A DNA stretch of 19,589 bases, from NCBI GenBank assembly GCA_025059545.1, contig JANXDJ010000021.1:1-19589 (forward strand), in the 5' to 3' direction. A program made the position numbers and the translations under genes. Below the pieces are notes generated by a model that worked only from the letters and a program-made list of their open reading frames with translations, had not been told where the DNA came from and ran no database searches. Below, in pieces: positions 1 through 7,399 of the stretch. Source of the DNA: Archaeoglobaceae archaeon (lineage in GTDB: Archaea; Halobacteriota; Archaeoglobi; Archaeoglobales; Archaeoglobaceae). Positions within the stretch are counted from its first letter, which is position 1. The number at the start of each line of letters is the position of its first letter.

Positions 1-25
1 GCAGTTGGTGTTACTGAAAGAAGAG

Positions 26-43
26 CGAAAAGCTTATATTTTT
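26..43 (+). promoter_or_regulatory. CRISPR leader promoter (BRE/TATA)
   Basis: Seen: CGAAA followed by TTATATTTTT about 25-30 bases before the first repeat. This fits an archaeal BRE plus TATA box and would start the pre-crRNA just upstream of repeat 1. The 68 bases before the first repeat are AT-rich and hold no gene. They are the repeat-proximal part of a leader whose remainder lies outside the window. Confidence 0.5.
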
Positions 44-68
44 GTAGTTCAGAGAATTTTTAAGTAGG

Positions 69-2520
69 GTAGCAATCTCGAAACCCTGAAAACGGGTATT
101 GAAAGTTTATTTCAGTTTTTTCTGCGGTCTTAACTTCTACGTAGCAATCTCGAAACCCTGAAAACGGGTATTGAAAGATGATTCTGGCATGTATGATCTG
201 AGGGGGCATAATTTCAGTAGCAATCTCGAAACCCTGAAAACGGGTATTGAAAGGCGATAACCGTAGGTAATGGTTATAGTATTTTGTATTCGTAGCAATC
301 TCGAAACCCTGAAAACGGGTATTGAAAGTTTCCTGGACTAAGAACCAGCCTTTCCACACTTCCACCAGTAGCAATCTCGAAACCCTGAAAACGGGTATTG
401 AAAGATGTCCCACTTTCCCGCCTTGATTATTGATATGTCCACGTAGCAATCTCGAAACCCTGAAAACGGGTATTGAAAGTTACAGCTAAAGTAAACTGTT
501 GGCTTCCCGACGAGCTCGAGTAGCAATCTCGAAACCCTGAAAACGGGTATTGAAAGACTGTTAAATCCGTTATAAGTCGGCATTAATACGTTGCTGTAGC
601 AATCTCGAAACCCTGAAAACGGGTATTGAAAGTTAACCACATGAACGGCACTGGATTGTTGATTAAATAGTAGCAATCTCGAAACCCTGAAAACGGGTAT
701 TGAAAGACCGCCTTGCAAAAACGTTCAATCTCGCTCATATGGGGTAGCAATCTCGAAACCCTGAAAACGGGTATTGAAAGATTTCACGTAATTTCTTTTG
801 CTCACGATACATTTGTAGGTAGCAATCTCGAAACCCTGAAAACGGGTATTGAAAGATAGAAATTATCCATATCTTGGTAGTCTTCTATAAATCTCAAGTA
901 GCAATCTCGAAACCCTGAAAACGGGTATTGAAAGCATATCTTTGGACAAAAATACTCATACTCATCGCCGTGTAGCAATCTCGAAACCCTGAAAACGGGT
1001 ATTGAAAGTTGCTCATCACTACTTCTTTGTAATTTACCCCAATGAGTAGCAATCTCGAAACCCTGAAAACGGGTATTGAAAGGTTGAAATGCTAACGTAT
1101 GCAAAGTTGTCAACCGTTGTGTAGCAATCTCGAAACCCTGAAAACGGGTATTGAAAGATCGAATCGATTTTTATGATTAAAAAAATTAAAGAGTGTAGCA
1201 ATCTCGAAACCCTGAAAACGGGTATTGAAAGGATTTCAAGAATCACTGCTTGAGCAGTTTTCAACAGTGTAGCAATCTCGAAACCCTGAAAACGGGTATT
1301 GAAAGAAAATATTCAACCCTGTTTATTTAATAAATAATCCAGTGTAGCAATCTCGAAACCCTGAAAACGGGTATTGAAAGCTTTTCAATGCCCGAAAAAT
1401 CAAAAAATAAAAATCAACCGTAGCAATCTCGAAACCCTGAAAACGGGTATTGAAAGTGATTAACGCTAAGAGCTTCTTAAAATCTCTCCTCGCTGTAGCA
1501 ATCTCGAAACCCTGAAAACGGGTATTGAAAGTTGGATTCATTGCCTGCGCTCACTACCAGCACATCCCGGTAGCAATCTCGAAACCCTGAAAACGGGTAT
1601 TGAAAGGCAGCAATAGTTTTTGCTTTGGACAAACAAGATAAGAAGTAGCAATCTCGAAACCCTGAAAACGGGTATTGAAAGTCTTTCGAGTCTTCTATAA
1701 CACTTATTATATTCCCAAGTAGCAATCTCGAAACCCTGAAAACGGGTATTGAAAGTTTCGAAATTTTATATCGTAATTTTATCGTAATACTCGAGTAGCA
1801 ATCTCGAAACCCTGAAAACGGGTATTGAAAGTTTTGCTCAGGATTTGCGAAATATCGACAGTGTGGAATTCGGGTAGCAATCTCGAAACCCTGAAAACGG
1901 GTATTGAAAGTTGTTGTTGAGCTACCTACACCAAAAACATGTAGAAAAGACGTAGCAATCTCGAAACCCTGAAAACGGGTATTGAAAGGCACCGCACACT
2001 GTGCATTTGCTCGCAAACTTTTCAACGTAGCAATCTCGAAACCCTGAAAACGGGTATTGAAAGGTCCCATTCTTTGAACTGTCCGATGAATGCGTTGAAA
2101 TGTGTAACAATCGAAGAACCCTGAAAACGGGTATTGAAAGACGACTAACAACGCCAGAACGAGCAGTAATATCTGCCGTAGAAATCGAAGAACCCTGAAA
2201 ACGGGTATTGAAAGTCGAAGCGATGACAAATCCTGAAATACTCCCAGCTTATAAGTAGCAATCTCAGAACCCTGAAAACGGGTATTGAAAGATTATTTGT
2301 ATATATCTTTTCACTGCTTTCGATAGCTCGGTAGCAATCTGAAAACCCTGAAAACGGGTATTGAAAGGTAAAGTAATTCTCTATTTCTGCAACGCTTACA
2401 TAATCGTAGCAATCTCAGAACCCTGAAAACGGGTATTGAAAGACTAACTTTAATATACCGCTTTCCCTTCTTTTCTATTATGCGTAGCAATCTCAAAACC
2501 CTGAAAACGGGTATTGAAAG
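69..2520 (+). CRISPR. CRISPR array, 33 repeats of 37 bp, 32 spacers
   Basis: The 37-bp repeat begins GTAGCAATCTCG and ends ACGGGTATTGAAAG, with a short ACCC/GGGT stem around a TGAAAAC loop. Repeats start at 69, 141, 217, 292, 368, 443, 520, 596, 670, 744, 819, 898, 972, 1046, 1121, 1195, 1269, 1344, 1420, 1495, 1570, 1645, 1719, 1795, 1874, 1952, 2027, 2104, 2178, 2255, 2331, 2406 and 2484. Spacers are 35-42 bp and none is duplicated. The 27 repeats from 69 to 2063 read as identical; the last six carry substitutions, so the distal end is on the right and the leader on the left. The final ATTGAAAG is the expected 8-nt crRNA 5' handle, which sets transcription on +. Apparent proteins on the - strand here are repeat read-through (recurring FQYPFSGFRDCY-type peptides), not genes. 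No cas genes lie in the window, so the subtype cannot be assigned. Confidence 0.98.
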
Positions 2521-2577
2521 CTCTTATTAATCACAGCCAATAGCAAATAGCGCTCAAAACATGAAGGGGAGCCATTC

Positions 2578-2606
2578 CTTTAGTATTTACTAAAGTTAGA
2601 TTTTTA
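2578..2606 (+). terminator. Hairpin plus T-tract after the CRISPR array
   Basis: Seen: CTTTAGTATTTACTAAAG (2578-2595), an 8-bp perfect stem with a TT loop, followed by TTAGATTTTT. It lies 58 bases after the last repeat on the strand on which the array is read. It could end the pre-crRNA transcript; archaeal termination relies mostly on the U-tract. An operator-like protein site is the alternative. Confidence 0.4.
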
Positions 2607-2647
2607 AAACTCCAAAGATAGAACGAAATCCTATAACTTAGAAATGA

Positions 2648-2766
2648 TATAAAAAGTTTTAATTCGAAAAAAGAAGGCTTTTAAGACCAAATTTTAAGGC
2701 TTCCTACGGAATTTCTCGATTTGGTCGGATTTGAAGCGTAGATCTATCGATTTAAAGATGGTTTTT
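2648..2766 (+). ncRNA. Possible small structured RNA with its own TATA box
   Basis: Seen: TATAAAAA at 2648-2655. About 30 bases on, GACCAAAT (2685-2692) pairs perfectly with ATTTGGTC (2719-2726), and an inner TTCC-TAC-GGAA hairpin (2701-2711) nests inside. A T-run near 2762-2766 could end it. No C/D or H/ACA box pattern was recognised and no known RNA family fits. Transcription from about 2680 is inference. Confidence 0.22.
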
Positions 2767-2904
2767 GTGAGGATTCCAGAAGTTGGCAACTCTAAAATCG
2801 GAAAAGAGGATAAAAATATCTAAAATTCAAATCGAAAATCAGGCGGTCTAAAAAAGAGGGAATACAAAGAAAATTTTTTCGATGCTTCAAAGCTTCGTAA
2901 AATC

Positions 2905-2977
2905 TGGGCTCGGAGGGATTCGAACCCTCGAACTTCGCCGTGTGAAGGCGACGTCATAACCGCTAGACCACGAGCCC
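2905..2977 (-). tRNA. tRNA-Val (anticodon CAC)
   Basis: The - strand folds into a complete 73-nt cloverleaf. The acceptor stem is GGGCTCG/CGAGCCC, the D stem GTC/GAC, the anticodon stem TCGCC/GGCGA with loop TTCACAC (anticodon CAC, decoding GUG valine), the variable loop AGTTC and the T arm GAGGG-TTCGAAT-CCCTC. The discriminator is A. CCA is not encoded, and there is no intron. A weak TATA-like AGTGATAAAAAC lies about 25 bases upstream (near 2998-3009). Confidence 0.97.
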
Positions 2978-3015
2978 TTAGTGTTGTTTTTTTCTTTGTT
3001 TTTATCACTTTCTCT

Positions 3016-3037
3016 TCACTGTGATCAAGTAACTTGA
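3016..3037. repeat. Two adjacent perfect palindromes upstream of tRNA-Val
   Basis: Seen: TCACTGTGA (3016-3024) directly joined to TCAAGTAACTTGA (3025-3037). Each is a perfect inverted repeat around one central base. They sit between the 3' end of the nine-gene operon and the tRNA, just upstream of the tRNA's likely promoter. They could be a protein-binding site, or a weak hairpin in the operon's 3' end. Confidence 0.4.
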
Positions 3038-3060
3038 AAATATTTTATAAATAAGATTTT

Positions 3061-3078
3061 AAAGAAAAATAAAATAAT
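3061..3078 (-). terminator. T-rich terminator of the nine-gene operon
   Basis: Directly after the TAG stop of the last operon gene, the - strand reads ATTATTTTATTTTTCTTT. This is a U-rich tract of the kind that ends archaeal transcription. No gene follows on this strand before the tRNA. Confidence 0.5.
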
Positions 3079-3804
3079 CTATTGTCTAAAAAGAAGTTTT
3101 TCTACCAAATCTCTCATAGAACCCAAAGAAATCGAGTCTTCGATGCTTAGCAATGATTTTCCCTCAACATCAAGCCTGAGTATGTTCTCATCTTCAGGAA
3201 TTGTGAAAATAAAGTCAAAATCGCCATTCTCGATCTTTATTGGCTCTCTCACCTTATTAACCACAAGTGCACACTTTTTGAACTTTACAGACCTATCTGC
3301 AACCGATTTGATCTGTTTTGCCACCTGAAATCCCTTCTTAGTAGCATCTGTGACCACTAAAAGCGCATCAACATCCCTTATCACTCTGCGATTTATCTGC
3401 TCAACTCCCGCTTCACCATCAATTACAACGTAATCAAATGAGCTTGAAAGAATTTCAATAGCAGATCTGAGCATCAAATTCAGCTGACAATAACAACCCT
3501 CATCTTCCGGTCTCCCCATCGCCAGAAATACAAACTTTTCAGCTTCATTCAACACTTCGAGTATTTTGTAATCGATTGAACTCGCAATCTCGACCTTATC
3601 GTATTTTTCCCTAATCATTTCAGCTATCTCGTTCCTAACATCTTCCAATGTCTTCTTTATTTCAACTCCGAGAGAGATCGAAAGTCCACCTGCAGGATCC
3701 GCGTCGATCGCTAAAACCTTGCCTTTTTCACATAGAATTTTGATCAGAAGCGCGGAAATCGTGGTTTTTCCAACACCACCCTTTCCAACGACAGCAATCT
3801 TCAT
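3079..3804 (-). CDS. CooC/AcsF-type nickel-insertion ATPase
   Basis: A 241-residue MinD/ParA-type P-loop ATPase of the CooC family, which matures CO dehydrogenase (CooC) or acetyl-CoA synthase (AcsF). Seen: deviant Walker A GKGGVGKTT (about residues 7-15), LAIDADPAGG (31-40), the family signature GRPEDEGCYC with the CxC metal motif at C104/C106, and VIDGEAG as Walker B-like. The length is normal for CooC. The ATG overlaps the stop of the upstream gene by 4 bases (ATGA), so translation is probably coupled. It is the last gene of the operon, directly behind a protein resembling part of acetyl-CoA synthase. Known: family members bind metal through the CxC and help load Ni. Inferred: it prepares a metal centre in a product of this operon, most simply the ACS-like neighbour. 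It is less likely to serve a CODH/ACS encoded elsewhere, because it is embedded in a ring-reductase-type operon. Confidence 0.87.
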   Translation of the reverse strand: MKIAVVGKGGVGKTTISALLIKILCEKGKVLAIDADPAGGLSISLGVEIKKTLEDVRNEIAEMIREKYDKVEIASSIDYKILEVLNEAEKFVFLAMGRPEDEGCYCQLNLMLRSAIEILSSSFDYVVIDGEAGVEQINRRVIRDVDALLVVTDATKKGFQVAKQIKSVADRSVKFKKCALVVNKVREPIKIENGDFDFIFTIPEDENILRLDVEGKSLLSIEDSISLGSMRDLVEKLLFRQ

Positions 3805-4469
3805 AACTTCTTAATTTTTTCTCTAATCATTTTAAGCTCTGGAATTTCAGTGCAAACATCTTTATAATCGCATTCATCGCAATTCAGCAGTTTTTCCTCA
3901 TGCATCTTGATCAAGGCGTCGGTTATCTTTTTAGCCCTAAAAAAAACGTCGTTCAAAGAGCTAATCTCCTCCTTAGAGGTCAAAATTATCACATCGGTAG
4001 CTTTAACGAATTTTATAGAATTCATAGTCTCTTGGATAGCTCTACCGAAGATACCCAAATTAAAACCCTCGGCGTTGGCAAGTTTTCCAACCCTCAACCA
4101 TATCCTAAGTTGACTTGGAAGGCTTCTAATTGTTACTCCAGCTAAGCTTATACTATAGAAGGAATTTCTCATGACTTTAAAGCACTCGTATTTATCTAAT
4201 CCTTCCTCCCAAAGAATGTCACAAATAACAACCAACGCAAGAGATCCATCGGAACTCGTAGAAATGTATATTTTGTTCTCAACATTTCCCCAGAGGAATA
4301 AAAGCGCTGAGTTCTGTTTTCCGAGTTCATAAGCAAGTTCGTTTCTTGTTACGATCTCATTACCTTTTCTCCACTGCGGAAACAAGAGTGGATCGTATTT
4401 TTGAATTCTTCCCAATTTAATACCTTCTTCTATATTTAATCTGATCTTATCAACGACTTCTTCAAACAT
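3801..4469 (-). CDS. Short acetyl-CoA synthase (CdhC/AcsB)-like protein with Cys cluster
   Basis: 222 residues. The C-terminal half resembles the part of the ACS beta subunit that leads into the A-cluster. IWLRVGK (123-129) compares with IWxRISK, followed by GFNLGIFGRAI, DVIILTSKEEI and a helical stretch matching the TDEEKV..AREVY region. NCDECDYKDVC (196-206) then gives cysteines C197, C200 and C206, against CxxCx8C in ACS. The comparison is from memory of CdhC sequences, not an alignment search. The rest of ACS, including the later A-cluster cysteines and the C-terminal domain, is missing, so acetyl-CoA synthesis is not expected. The N-terminal 120 residues are not recognised. The gene abuts its upstream neighbour (stop at 4470, ATG at 4469) and overlaps the CooC-type gene by 4 bases. 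Possible roles are a metal-carrying accessory or electron-transfer subunit, or the client of the CooC-type ATPase. The ACS resemblance is fairly strong; the function is unknown. Confidence 0.7.
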   Translation of the reverse strand: MFEEVVDKIRLNIEEGIKLGRIQKYDPLLFPQWRKGNEIVTRNELAYELGKQNSALLFLWGNVENKIYISTSSDGSLALVVICDILWEEGLDKYECFKVMRNSFYSISLAGVTIRSLPSQLRIWLRVGKLANAEGFNLGIFGRAIQETMNSIKFVKATDVIILTSKEEISSLNDVFFRAKKITDALIKMHEEKLLNCDECDYKDVCTEIPELKMIREKIKKL

Positions 4470-5216
4470 TTAGAATTCCTCTGCCACTATTCCTGCACCA
4501 ATTGCGGTAGCGAGCTGTGGAGACGGAAAGATAACGTAATCTCCTCCAATGTTCTTTCTTATTCTCTCAGTAATACTTGTAAAGTTTGCAACACCTCCAG
4601 TTATCGTGTATCTTCCGTTTATACTCAGTTTTTTAACCTGCGACGCTACAATTTTGGCTATGGAGTCGCAGACCGCTGAGATTATATTTTCTCTCTTCTC
4701 GCCCTCATTAACATAAGATATAACTTCGCTTTCAGCAAAAACTGCGCATTGAGATGTTATCGCCAGTTTCTTGTCTGAATTTAATGCAAAATTGTCTAAT
4801 TCCTTAAAAGCAATACCAAGAGCGGAACTCATCACTTCTAAAAATTTGCCACTACCACTTGCGCATTTGTCGTTCTTTATATAATCGATGACATTTCCAT
4901 CCTTATCAACCGAGATCACCGTTATGCTCTGCGCTCCGATGTCGATGACGTAGTCCGCATTGACGATATCCCTTCCAGCTATTGCAAGACATATTACATC
5001 GTCTTCTCGTAAATCAGCAAATTCAACAAGTTGAGCACCACTTCCAGTTGCACAGCAACGCTCAAAATCCCCATATTTTCTAAATTTTGCAAGAATTGAC
5101 TCAAGAACGGGATTCATATTTCCTGTAGTCTCTTCGATTACATGGCTAAGCAGTTTACCATCCCAAAGAACCGCCTTTGTAAACCTCGTTCCAACATCTA
5201 TTCCAAGGAACATCAT
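4470..5216 (-). CDS. BadF/BcrA/HgdC-family ATPase subunit (BzdQ-like)
   Basis: 248 residues, one of two adjacent actin-fold (ASKHA) ATPases that drive ATP-dependent electron transfer in class I benzoyl-CoA reductases. Seen: GIDVGTRFTKAV (5-16), DIGAQS (92-97) in place of the usual DIGGQD, NDKCASGSGKFLE (115-127), SQCAVFAESEV (155-165) and TGGVAN (206-211). C118 and C157 are the family cysteines that hold a [4Fe-4S] cluster between two ATPase chains. The listed ATG is followed directly by a second one (5213). Since GGGGGTGA lies just upstream, either could be used. The gene overlaps the stop of the preceding ATPase gene by 4 bases. Two different ATPases side by side argue for a heteromeric class I reductase rather than a 2-hydroxyacyl-CoA dehydratase, which uses a single homodimeric activator. 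Confidence 0.88.
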   Translation of the reverse strand: MMFLGIDVGTRFTKAVLWDGKLLSHVIEETTGNMNPVLESILAKFRKYGDFERCCATGSGAQLVEFADLREDDVICLAIAGRDIVNADYVIDIGAQSITVISVDKDGNVIDYIKNDKCASGSGKFLEVMSSALGIAFKELDNFALNSDKKLAITSQCAVFAESEVISYVNEGEKRENIISAVCDSIAKIVASQVKKLSINGRYTITGGVANFTSITERIRKNIGGDYVIFPSPQLATAIGAGIVAEEF

Positions 5217-6001
5217 TCACCCCCAAACTTCTCTTTTGCAAAAATAGCCGCCCCTAATGCTCCGATTATCTGTGGATCCATACCCAAATCGAGAAATTTG
5301 ATGTTCAAAATCTTTTCAAGCTCTCGCTTGACTCCCCTGTTTTTTGCAACACCTCCAGTCAAAGCTACTTCTTTCTCAACCCCAACACGCCTTGCCAAGT
5401 AATATATCCTCTGAGCCATCGATTTGTTAACACCTGCTGCAATGTCCTCTTTTGAAAATCCTCTCTGAAGGAAGTGTAAAACTTCAGTCTCCGCAAAAAT
5501 ACTGCATCTTGCAGTTATCTCTACTGGATTCTTGGCTATGAAAGTAGCATCTCCGAGTTCTTCAAGTCTTAAGCCAAGAGCTTTTGCTTGAATTTCTAGA
5601 AATCTACCAGTTCCAGCAGCACATTTGTCGTTCATCACAAAATTGATCAGCTTGCCAGTTTCGTCTATTCTTATAACCTTGGCATCTTGTCCCCCAATAT
5701 CAATAACAGTTCTTACCGCAGGATTTAGCCAAAAAGCTCCCTTAGCATGACAGCTTATCTCACTAACATGTTCTTTGGCAAATCCTACCTCTACAAGCTT
5801 TTCTCTCCCATATCCTGTTGAAAAAATTATAATCTCATCCTTTTTTAAGTTTAATTCATCAATTAGCTCCCCCATCACCTTTTTTGCAGTTTCCACAGGA
5901 TTTGGCAGAACTCTCATATTCTTCCAGCCCAATACTTCATGATCCTGCAGAACAACTGCTTGAGCGGTCAGCGAACCAACGTCAGTTCCAGCAAATAACA
6001 C
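5213..6001 (-). CDS. BadF/BcrA/HgdC-family ATPase subunit (BzdP-like)
   Basis: The second ATPase of the pair, about 262 residues from the GTG at 6001. Seen (numbered from this start): FAGTDVGS (3-10), DIGGQD (101-106), NDKCAAGTGRFLE (124-136), ARCSIFAETEV (164-174) and TGGVAKN. C127 and C166 are the cluster ligands expected at the dimer interface. An ATG at 6046 would add 15 residues and overlap the upstream gene by 41 bases. The GTG at 6001 begins a few bases after that gene's stop, is preceded by a purine-rich GGAGGAGAGG, and puts the conserved strand at the very N-terminus, so I prefer it. Role, from the family: hydrolyses ATP to lower the potential of electrons passed from ferredoxin to the reductase subunits. 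Here it would pair with the neighbouring DIGAQS-type ATPase. Confidence 0.88.
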   Translation of the reverse strand: MLFAGTDVGSLTAQAVVLQDHEVLGWKNMRVLPNPVETAKKVMGELIDELNLKKDEIIIFSTGYGREKLVEVGFAKEHVSEISCHAKGAFWLNPAVRTVIDIGGQDAKVIRIDETGKLINFVMNDKCAAGTGRFLEIQAKALGLRLEELGDATFIAKNPVEITARCSIFAETEVLHFLQRGFSKEDIAAGVNKSMAQRIYYLARRVGVEKEVALTGGVAKNRGVKRELEKILNIKFLDLGMDPQIIGALGAAIFAKEKFGGE

Positions 6002-6005
6002 AATC

Positions 6006-7394
6006 TCATCCTCTCCTCCTTCTCTTCTTGCTTTTTGCAACAACATTGTTTATGAAGTCTAAAATTGTTTCCTGAAGAACGCTAACTGGAGTTATTCTCC
6101 GGTTCCAGCAATCACCATCCAACCTCAGAACTGGTATTCCTTCTTTCGTAAACTCGTCCCTTAAAATTCTAAAAACGCTTTGTGACTGCTTGCATGCATG
6201 ATGTCCACTGTAGATTGCGCAATTTGCGTTAAGATCTCTAAAAAGATGCGTTGCATCTTCGACCCACTTTAATCCCATATTTTCCGCACCCATTTGTCTT
6301 GTCATTACGTAATTCCATGCATTGTTTGCAAAAGCGTCAATTGCTTCTTCTTTTGTATTAACTTCATGCATTTCCTTTAAAACTTGTGCATTAAGGACAT
6401 CATTAAGATAACTTATTCCATTGTCCTCCAACCAAAGCCAGAATTCAAATAAATCGATATAGTATCCAGTGTATACCCAGAGACTTCTCGCAATTTCTTT
6501 TTCTGCAGGATATTCTCCCTTTTTAAGTCTTTTCTCAGCCACATCCACTAATTTTCTGAACATCTCAATTGCCTCGTCTCTTCCCCACATTGTAAAACGA
6601 GTTCCATAGCTCATTAAGGTGAACATATTTGGAACTGGACAAGGGATATTCTTCTTTAGCTCGTAAAGCTCCCAGAAAAGCTCTGTAGCTTCGTTACATT
6701 TTTCGATTGTTTTTATCAGCTTGTCTTCATCAACTTCGCCCAGTTTTTCTTCGAGCCTTAAAAACATTCTATAAAATAGCCTCTTATAGAGTTCAAAATC
6801 TCTTACACTGTCTCCAGTTTTGTCAAGTATTATTTCCGGTATTCCAAGAAACTCAGAAACGAACTCATGGATCTTAGAGTTAGCATCACATGAACCCGGC
6901 GCTGCAGAGATCATCAAATCTGGAACGAACTCCTTTGCTTGTGTAGATAATAGAATAGAACCCAAAGCTATTGTATTTGCTGAGCAAACGAAGTCTGGAA
7001 TTCCCAGAGATACCGCATAATCCCAGTATGGCTCACCCTGATGAGCAAGGGCAAGTGTGCCTGTTGTTGTTACGACTTCTGTAGTGAAGGGAACAGCATT
7101 ATCGAAAGCATTAATAACTTCTGGGGGGAAGTTGAATGGGATCATGACAACCTTCTTCCCCTTATCTCTTGCCTCCACCGCCTCGATCACATGTCCACCA
7201 AGAATTTCTTGCAAAAATTTTAGTCCTGCACCATCATGTCTCTCATCCAAAAAACTTCTGAGCGTATGAGATTCCTCCTTGACGAATAAATCAAGCATCT
7301 CCTCTATCTCCCTTCTCGTGTAAACGCTAAATTTTCTGATCGTCCTCAAAATTTGATAGCTCCTAAAAACCAATCCAGTTTTAATTTCAGCCAT
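6006..7394 (-). CDS. BCR/HgdB-family reductase subunit (BzdO/BcrB-like)
   Basis: About 462 residues, the larger catalytic-type subunit of a class I benzoyl-CoA reductase-like enzyme. Seen: the conserved C-terminal motif YSGHHACKQS followed by FTKEGIPVLRLDGDCWNRR, with further Cys at about 137, 169, 252 and 392, typical of the COG1775 fold that binds [4Fe-4S] clusters and the CoA ester. The length suits BzdO/BcrB and is longer than most 2-hydroxyacyl-CoA dehydratase subunits. Start: a GTG at 7403 lies inside the ribosome-binding sequence GGAAGGTGA, while the ATG at 7394 sits 5 bases after it, so I choose the ATG. The C-terminus is very basic (KKRRRRG). The gene lies between the smaller reductase subunit and the two ATPases, giving the order N-O-P-Q known from Azoarcus-type enzymes. 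Substrate not determined. Confidence 0.87.
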   Translation of the reverse strand: MAEIKTGLVFRSYQILRTIRKFSVYTRREIEEMLDLFVKEESHTLRSFLDERHDGAGLKFLQEILGGHVIEAVEARDKGKKVVMIPFNFPPEVINAFDNAVPFTTEVVTTTGTLALAHQGEPYWDYAVSLGIPDFVCSANTIALGSILLSTQAKEFVPDLMISAAPGSCDANSKIHEFVSEFLGIPEIILDKTGDSVRDFELYKRLFYRMFLRLEEKLGEVDEDKLIKTIEKCNEATELFWELYELKKNIPCPVPNMFTLMSYGTRFTMWGRDEAIEMFRKLVDVAEKRLKKGEYPAEKEIARSLWVYTGYYIDLFEFWLWLEDNGISYLNDVLNAQVLKEMHEVNTKEEAIDAFANNAWNYVMTRQMGAENMGLKWVEDATHLFRDLNANCAIYSGHHACKQSQSVFRILRDEFTKEGIPVLRLDGDCWNRRITPVSVLQETILDFINNVVAKSKKRRRRG

Positions 7395-7399
7395 AAAAG

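Larger units (their letters stand above)
2521..2904. other. Non-coding interval between CRISPR array and tRNA-Val
   Basis: I see no credible coding region in these 384 bases. The stretch is AT-rich. It holds a perfect inverted repeat followed by a T-tract near its left end, a TATA box with a foldable segment in the middle, and a T-rich region on the - strand beyond the tRNA 3' end that may terminate the tRNA transcript. A 62-codon open frame crossing the tRNA on the - strand is not believable as a protein. Confidence 0.6.

Noticed and set aside
1232..1268. Spacer resembling the BzdP-like gene (possible self-targeting)
   Set aside because: They share an 11-base core plus a few matches (ACTGCTTGAGC, near 5955-5966), but the rest of the 37-base spacer matches at little above chance level, so a functional self-target is unlikely.
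856..1718. Short words shared between spacers (AGTCTTCTATAA in the spacers at 856 and 1682; CTTTGGACAAA in those at 935 and 1607)
   Set aside because: Matches of 11-12 bases can arise by chance in about 1.2 kb of AT-rich spacer sequence, and the flanks do not align.
60..2496. Many open frames of 60-250 codons on the - strand
   Set aside because: They are read-through of the 37-bp CRISPR repeat (recurring FQYPFSGFRDCY, SIPVFRVSRLL and FNTRFQGFEIAT peptides), not proteins.
2820..3008. 62-codon open frame on the - strand across the tRNA gene
   Set aside because: It lies over tRNA-Val and its flanks, has no ribosome site and shows no recognisable protein features.
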